A DNA stretch of 22,159 nucleotides from Tieghemiomyces parasiticus (taxonomy: Eukaryota > Kickxellomycota > Dimargaritomycetes > Dimargaritales > Dimargaritaceae), in assembly GCA_027575765.1 (NCBI GenBank), contig JANBPT010000807.1, positions 1 through 22,159 on the forward strand, read 5' to 3'. Position numbers and translations under genes: made by a program. The notes beneath the pieces are model-generated. The model did no database searches and was not told where the DNA came from. It saw only the letters and a program-made list of their open reading frames with translations. Every line of letters starts with the position of its first letter. The stretch's first letter is position 1. Below are positions 14,792-22,159 of this stretch, one piece after another.

Positions 14792-15074
14792 AAACGACGG
14801 AATCAATAAACTGCGATATTGAGCATACCGACTGCTAAATGTGTGTATACTTTTTTTGTTTAATCGTGCCAAGGAACCGGATGCCCCCCGGAATATTGGA
14901 AATGGCAGTAGCTGGGCTTCCTGCTGTATCTGGGAGTGAGACACCTAGAATGTGTGATTGCTAGCCCTGCTCGTGCAGGGCCAAGTCGTGTCCTTTGGGT
15001 GAGATTCATCAGCTGGGCAATCTCAGCCTTCCCTACTATTAGTTAGAGCTTTTACTTTTACTCCAACCTGCACC
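14792..15074 (+). other. RAD4-CCDC174 spacer with two hairpins
   Basis: A 283-bp spacer between two genes on the same strand. It should hold the RAD4 3' end and the CCDC174 promoter and leader. Two perfect inverted repeats lie close together. GCCCTGC at 14964-14970 pairs with GCAGGGC at 14975-14981 across a TCGT loop, and TGAGATT at 15000-15006 pairs with AATCTCA at 15019-15025 across 12 nt. A pyrimidine-rich stretch precedes the CCDC174 ATG. Confidence 0.4.
14805..14810 (+). terminator. Possible polyadenylation signal AATAAA for RAD4
   Basis: Canonical AATAAA begins 14 nt after the RAD4 stop codon, and a T-rich stretch follows at about 14851-14861. The position is plausible for a compact fungal 3' end, although fungal signals are loose and this hexamer may not be the one used. 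Confidence 0.4.
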
Positions 15075-16634
15075 ATGTCCAAGAAACTGGAGCTGAATAC
15101 ATCAGCGGTAGGTGACGGGGCTTTTAGGCGACCGGAATGCGAGCCAAGTTGGCATGCAAAGTTCCCTTAGGGAATCCACCTCGGTTTTTCATTGTACTGG
15201 TCCGAGGCAGGCCATTGCGGCCTGTGAGTGCAACGCGGCCTCTTTAACCTCCCGACTGTCGGTCTACCTTCACACGTCTCTCCCCTTCACTGGACTGCTA
15301 GGTCTCGAGCCTGAAAGAGCAGATAGCTAAGCTACGCCGGAAACCCGGCTCCGATGGTACACAGTCCGCAAGGCCGTCAAAGAAGCAGGTAAGGTGGCCT
15401 CACTGGCGCCCGTTCCTGCTAGGTCCGGCTCACATTCGCCGCAATATCTGGTTGGGACGGAATCTCATTGAAGGACCATTTGATCGCATTCTCTCCCTCA
15501 CTCTGGTGGATGTGCCGCCCATAAAGAAAACATCGTCCTGGCTGCAGCGCAACAAGGGCGTCAAGGCGCGTAGTCAGCGGGACAAGGACAACATACACAC
15601 CCGCGGGGCGGATGGAGAGCCCACTGACAACCAGGTTCGCGATGCCCTGGCCCGTAAATCCGCGCTCTACGAGCAGCTCCGCAAACGTAAACACCCGTCG
15701 GACCTCCCAGAATGGCAGCGGGAAGGCATGCTGGTTGACTTTGACCAGAAATACCTCGACGCTTCTTCGTCATCTGATTCCGACTCGGAGTCACAGGATA
15801 AAGTAGGGGAGGGCTCTGTGACCAGTGATCCACTTGTCGAATATATTGACGAGTTTGGCCGGACGCGGCGGATGCCCCGCAGCCAGGTACCATCAGCCTT
15901 CCTCCCCCGGCCGGCGGCACCTGCCCACGCCGGTAGCGGTTCCGCATCGATGTTTGTGCCCGCCGGAACTCCGGTCGCTAGCCAGGTCGGACCGGGACTA
16001 GTTAGCGACGATATGCGGCGGGTGTGGGGTGCGGAGGTCCCACCGGACCTATCAGGTAAAGTCTTTTGGACTCGCTATTTTATGACCCACTACGGTCTCC
16101 TATAGAATCGATACTAGGTTGTTCTCCGACTGATCACGGTTTTCAGCATTACTCTTCGGCCATATACCCCCTCCCCATTTACCTTTCATTCTTAGCCGGT
16201 CCCGCACACTACAATCCCGAGATCGATAACCGCACCCTGGGTGTCAGCCACTTCAAACTGTCGCGAAACGAGGACGAACGAGCTGAACAGTTGCTCGCCC
16301 TGAAGGAATTGCATGAGGAGGTAGGTAGCCCAGTCGTCCATATCAATACATTTGATGCCCCCGAAGGCCTCAGCGATGGGCACCCCATGCGTAGCCCGCC
16401 GGGGTTACTGCCAACGGCGGAGATGCGCTGCTAACCCAACGCCACTACATCCTGTCCTCCGTATCAACCTTCCATTTCTCTCAGACCAAGCGGAAGCGGC
16501 GGGAGGTCGCTGAGGCCCGCCAACTTCAAGCAACGACTGGGTCCACCGCGCCTAAAAACGATGTGCTGGCTGAGCCACCTGAACTTAATGCCACCCTCGA
16601 CGATTTCCTAGCGTCGGTTAAGCGCCAGATTTAA
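15075..16634 (+). CDS. CCDC174: CCDC174-family nuclear protein, five exons
   Basis: CCDC174 proteins are nuclear and linked to RNA processing; the molecular role is poorly defined. Exons are 15075-15107, 15302-15388, 15527-16055, 16196-16320 and 16485-16634, giving 307 aa. The introns are 194, 138, 140 and 164 nt. Family hallmarks come together only after splicing: KLELNTSAVSSLKEQIAKL at the N terminus, SSWLQRNKGVKARSQRD, a short helical block (KSALYEQLRKRK) leading to MLVDFDQKYLD, FGRTRRMPRSQ, HYNPEIDNRTLGVSHFKLS, then NEDERAEQLLALKELHEE running into TKRKRREVAEARQ and the tail LDDFLASVKRQI. Exon 3 ends in phase 1 and exon 4 restores the frame. The weak point is the AAG acceptor of intron 2 (15524-15526). 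A CAG at 15545-15547 is also in frame and would give 300 aa, but it removes the conserved Trp. The gene is convergent with VPS27. Confidence 0.85.
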
Positions 16635-16963
16635 TCGATGATGTACAGACCCGATGTGCCCCTTCTATATTGAACCTGACACTGACATTTTTTTATCCGA
16701 AACAGCCAATTTTTTGTATAACAACAAAGCCTTTAATGTGCCATCAGTAGGGCACGTATAAAATCAGCTAGAAACGGCTCAGGATCAGCAGGGCAAAAAA
16801 GGGAGTAACCAGGTTGGTGTATCGGGCAAAGTAAAACGAAGAACGAAGGGAGTCAAAAGTACAGCGGACAAAGGAACGGGGAAATCCGAGTTGGTAACAC
16901 AGAGCAAACATTTGAACCAGACAGAAAGGAGGATAATAAAACACGACGGGCTGGCAGCGTGCG
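16635..16963. other. Convergent 3' spacer between CCDC174 and VPS27
   Basis: A 329-bp A/T-rich spacer holding both 3' untranslated regions. It has runs of T (16688-16693, 16711-16715). It also has a small hairpin, GTGCC at 16738-16742 with GGCAC at 16751-16755, extendable by a G-T and an A-T pair. GATAATAAAAC near 16931-16941 carries an AATAAA on the plus strand, far from the CCDC174 stop. No gene is visible. Confidence 0.5.
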
Positions 16964-19396
16964 CTATAGCTCAATAAGCGGGGCATCCTGGGGCTCCGGG
17001 GCCGGGGCCGGGGTCGGGGGTGCAGCAACCGTGTGCCGGGCGGAATCGTCGGTCTGAGTCGGTTGAGTCGCCGGGGCGGATATGGCATAGCCCGCCCCAG
17101 CCGGCGGCGGAGGCGGTGGGTAGCCGACGTAGGTGTTAGACATCTGAGGCGGGTATGCTGCAAGTTGCTGATCCGGCGGTGGGGCAGGGTAGGGCTGTGA
17201 CCCGGTTGTCGTGTGGGGGTTTGCGGGCCAGGTAGACGTCGTCGTGGGTTGCGGCATGACTGACGTAGGAGGTACAGGTGGGTAGGCTGGATAGCTGGGA
17301 TTCGCCATAGGATAACCCACAGGGGGCGGGGGGGAGGTGGTATGCGGCTGCAAGTGGTAGGACGTACCGACTGCCGCTGAGGTAGGTGGTGAGGCGGGGT
17401 GGTAGGCAGGACCAGTCGGCGGATACACTCCCGGGGTGGCCGCGTACCCATTAGTTAGGGCGCCTGGGGGTCCGTAGGGACTATTGCCGTGGGCGGCAGG
17501 GCCCGCACGGGCCAGGTTGATGCGTTCATCAAGCAGCTGATCGTACTTCTTCACGGCCTGGCCAATCTTGGCGTGCAAACCTAGCAGGCGTTCGTGGGTG
17601 CCCACCACCTCGGCCAGGTTCCGAGCCACCTTGGGTTGCAGCTTGGAGATCTGCTCGTGGAGGTAGGGTATCTGTGGATGTTCGTAGAGGTTGGGGTGGT
17701 CGCCCCGGGCCTGCGCCTCAGTCTGCACCCGGGCCAGCAGAGAGGCAAACAGTTGAATGTTCTCCTTCTCCAAGGTGCTTAGTTCGTAGGCCTTCGGGGT
17801 GGGCGGAAAACTGCTGCCACCTCCGTTGGCCCCAGGAATCTGCATCGAGAGGAATGACGAGTTGCCCGGGGAGGCCTCACCCTCGGCTACGGCAACCGGC
17901 GGTGGGTAGCCATAGGCAGAGTGGCGCTGAGCGTCGTCCACCTTCATCTGCTGCAAGGACGCAGCGATGGCGGCGGCCAGGTCGGGGTCCTCTTCCCCCT
18001 CGTCTTCCGTCGGTGCGCTTAAAGCACCTTCCTGGGTGGTCACCAGCGGATCGCGCCCGCCCACTACCTTGACGTCCTCCACGGCATAGAGGCTCCCGGG
18101 CACCCGCGTGCTGGTCGTGGTGGCCGCGGCGGGGCGGGTGGAGGACGGGGAGGCAAGCCCGTGTGGTCCATAGTTGCGTGGATTGGTTTGCGCTTCGCGT
18201 AGCGACATTTGGATGGCTAGTTTTAGGTCCTCATCCTCGTCGGTCGGGCGAGTGACGGGAGCCGAAGCGTTTGCACCCACGGCGGTAGTGACGTGGGTGG
18301 CTACCGTGGGCCGATAGGGACCCGGCGAACGTGGGCCGGCGCGGGTGGTGGACTCCGGGTTATGGACCACCTTCTTGACCTTGAGATAGCAGCCATGGCA
18401 CACCCGGACAGGGTCGTTGAGGCCAAAGTGAGGTAGGGGGATGTTATTGGACGAGCACTGTTGACAGAAGGTCTGGCCGCAGTTCCGGCAGTGATGCTTG
18501 CGATTGGTGAGGGTGAACGCAGTCCGGCACCGCATGCAGACGTCGCTGTCAGTCCACTCAGGTGCAGTAGCCGTCTCTATGATGGCGCTGGCCGGCTTGC
18601 CCTCCACCGGAAAGGGGAAGCCTTCGGCCTTCAGCCGGTGGTAGACCTGCGACGGGTATTGGAGGTCAGGCTTGGATCGGAACGCCAGCGCCCATTCCTG
18701 AATTAGGCCGAGCAACTGGCGCTGGACCTCGTAGTGCAGCGACTGCGGGGCGTGGAGCAGAGACACCAAGTCGTCCATGAACTCGCGGTTTGCCACTTCG
18801 GTTAGGAAGGGGGCGCCGCCGTTCTTAACCAGCATGTCGGTCAGGCGGAGGGCGAGAAGCTGCACGTTCGGATTTTTGTGGGCAATCCGACGGCGCAACG
18901 ACTTGGCCGCTTCCTTGGCCGGCATCTGCTTGCTGCGAATCTGGTCGCTAATCTCGAGGTTGGTCCCATAGTCCTCCTGTCCGCGTGGGATGCTCTCGGA
19001 CGTGGCCTTCTCTGTTTCGGTGAGCAAGGTGGGCGTGGAGAGAGGCAGGGAAGGGGTATCAGATGGCTGGTGAGTTTCGAGTCTGTCGAGGTGGCAGGCA
19101 TAGGCTCGGCCCGGGGTTCACAGAGCGCAGGCAGCTCTGCCAATTGCAGTATGGCGATACTGTCCGGTCTCGGCTTGGCTACCATGGGGGTTCGTCCCTT
19201 GAACCATTCACGCCGAAAGTCACTCATCAGATGAAATGAGGACACTGCGCTCCAAATTGGCCTTAGACTTCATCCCGTTTAGCTTGAGACCGGGACCTGC
19301 CATACACTTGATGGGGGTGGGGTCAGGGATGCGACGTCGGGGTTACTTACCGATGTAGTCGTCGACCCAGTTGCCGTATATTAGACGAGTGACCAT
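16964..19396 (-). CDS. VPS27: ESCRT-0 subunit Vps27/HRS (VHS-FYVE-UIM), two exons
   Basis: Vps27 with Hse1 forms ESCRT-0, which binds PI3P and ubiquitinated cargo on endosomes and recruits ESCRT-I and clathrin. Exons on the minus strand are 19396-19351 (15 codons plus one base) and 19011-16964, giving 697 aa. The join makes DDYIEKATSESIP, the expected start of the VHS domain. Donor is GTAAGT, acceptor ACAG, with CTCAC at 19074-19070. Domains are VHS (about 10-145), FYVE (about 167-228, with WTDSD, RKHHCRNCG and RVC), UIM1 (about 273-290, DLKLAIQMSLREA), UIM2 (about 357-372, DPDLAAAIAASLQQM), a helical GAT-like region (about 430-520) and a long Pro/Tyr-rich tail ending in PLIEL, a clathrin-box-like motif. 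The start ATG has the context GCCATGG. The intron, at 339 nt, is the longest in the window. Two UIMs are normal for fungal Vps27. Confidence 0.94.
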
Positions 19397-20009
19397 GGCG
19401 AAAGCGGACGGACGTGCGTCGAAGTGAGCGCGGCGGAAATTAGGCTGCCCAGGTTGTGGTAAAGGCGAGTGTATCAAATTTGGGTTGTGACCACAGGATG
19501 GCAAGTAGGTGAAGGGTGGGGAGCGGGTGTAGAAAATGGGGAACGTGAAATGAAATAGCCTGTCAAGGGGAGCCCAGGGTAATGGGCTTCTGCCAAGTCC
19601 TCCGTCTTCCTCTACCTCTCTTCCGCGTGAGGGGCTGAACCTTTCCCCCGCCGCAGCTCGGGTCACAGGCGGGAGCTACTGGGCAACGTGGCGTTGCGAG
19701 GACCAGGCGAACGGTGTCAGTCACGTAGCAGATTTCGTATCCCGGACTACACTACTGACTGGCCGATGGAGCTGAACAGGGTCTGATATGTAGCACACAA
19801 TCGTTCTACCTTGTCTGGCCAACTGCTTGAGCAACGTTGTCCTGAGGTAGACAGCTCGAGGGAAAAGAAAAAATACGCGTTTTGCCCAATTTAGCCATGT
19901 CAGCCCATTCGGGCCGTCAGATCGTTGGCATGGTTGCCCATGCTCGCTTTTCGTTGAATTTGCCCTTATTTGTCCGCAATTGTATACGCTGAAGGTTTCG
20001 TGGCCCAAC
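19397..20009. promoter_or_regulatory. Shared divergent promoter region VPS27/TrhO-like gene
   Basis: A 613-bp spacer from which VPS27 (left) and the rhodanese gene (right) diverge. An A-rich stretch at 19861-19874 is followed by ACGCGT at 19875-19880, about 130 bp before the right-hand ATG. ACGCGT also occurs elsewhere in the window, so an MCB-type function is not supported. The frame open over 19343-19666 (-) extends the VPS27 first exon upstream but has no family content. Confidence 0.5.
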
Positions 20010-21356
20010 ATGTCGCAGCGCATCGTCCGGGCGTGGATACGCCGGCCTTTGACGAGCCGAGTGGTGCCTAATCTGTCCTCCGGCCGCCCGATCCATGCCC
20101 ACCTCTGCACCCATATAATCTGCCCTCGACCACTTCACCGACTTTCAGGCTCACAACCGCCATTGTCGCCGCGGGCTGAGACCCCTGTGGGCGTACCGCG
20201 AACGGACCGGATCGCCTACCGTAACCAGCACACGGCATCGGCCGTCGCAGCGTCGCGGGTCGCCTCTACCGCACCGCACGAATCAGTATCCGCCACAAAT
20301 GCGGCCGAGAAGCGATGCACTTTTTCCTTCTACGCCTACGTGCCCCTTGCGCCCGAACGGACAGTTCACCTCCAAAGACAAATCAAGCGGCACCTGGGAA
20401 AGGACATGGGCGTTTTGGGCCGCATCTACCTTTCCACTGAGGGTATCAACGGCCAGATCTCCTGCCCGGCCGCCCGAACTGCCGACCTTGCCCCTTTTTT
20501 TGCCCGCTTCGAGGAATTTTGTACCTTGACCTTCAACGAGGCGCTGGACCACACCGAATCCTTCCAGCGCCTGGCGGTCAACATCCGCGAACAAATTGTG
20601 CGGGACCACGTACCAGCCACCAAGGCGGCCATTGGTCCGGCGCCGACCGCCCTGACCCCCGAGGAGTGGCACCGTCAGCTCAGTGGCGAGGCAACCGCCG
20701 AGACCCATACCCTAATCGACATGCGTAATAACTACGAGAGCTCCGTAGGCTATTTCCGCCACGCCCTCAAGCCGGACGTTACCCGGTTCGCCGATGAGAT
20801 CCGCATCCTACCCGAACTGGTCCGCGGTAAGGAACGTGAGCCAGTCTACATGTACTGCACAGGTGGAATTCGCTGCACAAAAGCTGGGGCTCTACTCCGG
20901 GCCCGTGGGTTCCAGGACGTGCGAATGCTGGCTGGGGGTATCACTGCCTACGGTCGATTCATCCAGCGTACGGGTCAGCCCTCCCTCTATGTGGGTAAAA
21001 ACTTCACCTTCGACCAGCGCCTAGGCGAAGACGTAACGGACGATGTGGTCGGCACCTGCTATCAGTGCGGGGCTTCCTGCGACCGGTTTACCAATTGCGC
21101 GAGCAGCGCGTGTAACACCCTCTTCCTGCAGTGCCCGACCTGCGCCACGGCTTACCACAGGACCTGCGCTGATCGCCGGTGCCTTGACCACGTCCGGGCC
21201 CCTACCCACCCGAGCGCCTCACCGCCCGCGCAGGAGGCGTGCCGGTGGCAACACCGCGAGCGAGTGGATCCCACCATCGTCCGTACGCGAATAACCCACA
21301 ACCTGGCGGCACTGCGTGTGTCGGGGGAGCATAGTGATGACGGGACGGCCCAGTAG
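20010..21356 (+). CDS. trhO: TrhO/TSTD2-like rhodanese-domain protein (putative tRNA U34 hydroxylase)
   Basis: Single-exon protein of 448 aa. Bacterial TrhO (YceA) makes 5-hydroxyuridine at the tRNA wobble position; TSTD2 is the animal relative. After an extension of about 100 residues come the ferredoxin-like domain (FSFYAYVPL, GRIYLSTEGINGQIS, about 104-200) and the rhodanese domain (about 215-325). The latter has LIDMRNNYES and the catalytic loop YCTGGIRCTKAG, active-site Cys about residue 283. A tail with nine Cys between about 350 and 391 (CYQCGASC, CPTC and others) probably binds metal. The start is the first ATG of the frame; upstream in-frame codons lack ATG. The first 60 residues (MSQRIVRAWIRRPLTSRVV onward) are rich in Arg and nearly free of acidic residues, like a mitochondrial presequence. 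Function in a fungus is inferred from the family. Codon use matches the neighbours, so there is no sign of recent transfer. Confidence 0.88.
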   Translation: MSQRIVRAWIRRPLTSRVVPNLSSGRPIHAHLCTHIICPRPLHRLSGSQPPLSPRAETPVGVPRTDRIAYRNQHTASAVAASRVASTAPHESVSATNAAEKRCTFSFYAYVPLAPERTVHLQRQIKRHLGKDMGVLGRIYLSTEGINGQISCPAARTADLAPFFARFEEFCTLTFNEALDHTESFQRLAVNIREQIVRDHVPATKAAIGPAPTALTPEEWHRQLSGEATAETHTLIDMRNNYESSVGYFRHALKPDVTRFADEIRILPELVRGKEREPVYMYCTGGIRCTKAGALLRARGFQDVRMLAGGITAYGRFIQRTGQPSLYVGKNFTFDQRLGEDVTDDVVGTCYQCGASCDRFTNCASSACNTLFLQCPTCATAYHRTCADRRCLDHVRAPTHPSASPPAQEACRWQHRERVDPTIVRTRITHNLAALRVSGEHSDDGTAQ

Positions 21357-22159
21357 GGTGGGGGGCTGCAACCGTGCGGAAGTGGCTATTGCAGGCCCCC
21401 GGGTATACCGCGTAGCCCCATCCCAGCCCCGAGGAAGGCGCTCCATTATAATCTAATTCCGCTTGGCAATATCTGGCGCTTCCATTTTTCTGCCGGGGCC
21501 GATACCTAAACATAAAAATGGCGAACGGGATAAAGTCAAAGACCTGGTCCCGTTTGGGTAAATTAACCGGCGCGTCTATGAAAGGGAATGTCTTCCGTTG
21601 GTGGCTTCGGGTCCCTATAGCGTCTTCCATACACCACTGCGCGGAACACCCCAGTGGGCTGTCATTAATTAATTGCTATGTTGTTAGTACGATAGTCAAT
21701 AGGCGCAGCGCTTCATTCCGCCCTAAAAGGGGAGTGAGCCAGCGGATACCAACGGTACACCCGATGCGCTGGGGCCAATCGGCGTCTAGTACTACGTGGT
21801 TCAATAGCCGCCTCTTACTGGCCATCAGCGGCTTCCATATTCACCTGTTATTTTTTTTTTGCCCTCGGACCCTTAGTCGAAGGATCCTATGCAGGTATAG
21901 CGTGAGGCCGCTGTTGTTTATTATTCTATTGAGATGGGTGCTATTTCTGTGCCTGCTTTACGCCGACCTCCCAAATGCCTGCGATATAAAACAGACCCGG
22001 TTTCTCAGTGCTGATGCCTTGAAATCTCTCCCTACTTTTCCTAGCTAACTCAAGGCACTCGGCCCAGTTTCTCGTGTCTACTGAATATCTGTGGCTCCGC
22101 AAACGACCGCCCGATATGCGAGTTCACTACGCCCGAAATTGGGCCTGGGGCATCGTCGC
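21357..22159. other. Right-end region with one unsupported 176-codon frame
   Basis: No recognisable gene. The longest frame, 21518-22048 (+), starts with ATG after CATAAAA and would encode 176 aa. Its second half is hydrophobic and partly encoded by a T-run (21850-21860). It has no known motif, and its third codon positions lack the G/C preference of the neighbouring genes. A frame of this length is uncommon but not improbable by chance in a window of this size. The first bases should include the 3' end of the TrhO-like gene; no AATAAA is seen. Confidence 0.4.

Noticed and set aside
19875..19880. MCB-type ACGCGT cell-cycle site upstream of the TrhO-like gene
   Set aside because: The hexamer also occurs at other places in the window, including inside genes, so it carries no weight alone.
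21795..21810. B-box-like GGTTCAATAGC
   Set aside because: The last conserved C is wrong, the flanks do not form a T-stem, and no A box lies upstream.

Overview
The window looks like nuclear DNA of a fungus, probably an early-diverging lineage. It carries seven eukaryotic housekeeping genes on both strands, each with its own promoter region. Five of the seven can be joined across short spliceosomal introns (116-194 nt, one of 339 nt) with GTAAG/GTAGG/GTAAA donors. Most of these introns have a CTAAC-, CTCAC- or TTAAC-like branch point 43-70 nt before the acceptor. Coding regions are visibly richer in G+C at third codon positions than the spacers. CCDC174 (absent from budding yeast as far as I know) and a bacterial-type tRNA-hydroxylase/rhodanese protein argue against Saccharomycotina. 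Placement near Kickxellomycotina/Zoopagomycota is a guess.

Layout. 1-3568: gene-poor, no supportable gene, with a purine-biased strand over about the first 420 bases. 3569-5878 (-): PRP43 DEAH-box RNA helicase, one exon. 6508-7749 (-): anthranilate phosphoribosyltransferase (TRP4/trpD), two exons. 8577-11207 (-): mitochondrial intermediate peptidase (OCT1), two exons. 11725-14791 (+): RAD4/XPC nucleotide-excision-repair factor, three exons, divergent from OCT1. 15075-16634 (+): CCDC174-family nuclear protein, five exons. 16964-19396 (-): VPS27/HRS ESCRT-0 subunit (VHS-FYVE-UIM-UIM), two exons, convergent with CCDC174. 20010-21356 (+): TrhO/TSTD2-like protein with a probable mitochondrial presequence. 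21357-22159: no supportable gene.

The genes do not form a pathway. PRP43 (spliceosome disassembly, ribosome biogenesis) and CCDC174 (RNA-processing associated) share an RNA theme. OCT1 and possibly the TrhO-like protein act in mitochondria. TRP4 makes tryptophan, RAD4 recognises DNA damage, and VPS27 sorts ubiquitinated cargo at endosomes.

I found no previously undescribed multi-gene system. The points most worth a second look are a Ser in place of the usual Asn in the KHGNR substrate-binding motif of the anthranilate phosphoribosyltransferase, an unusual AAG 3' splice site in CCDC174 with a competing in-frame CAG, a fungal copy of a bacterial-type tRNA-hydroxylase family, and a structured element ending in a T-run upstream of PRP43. 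All exon joins were made by eye from splice signals and family conservation.
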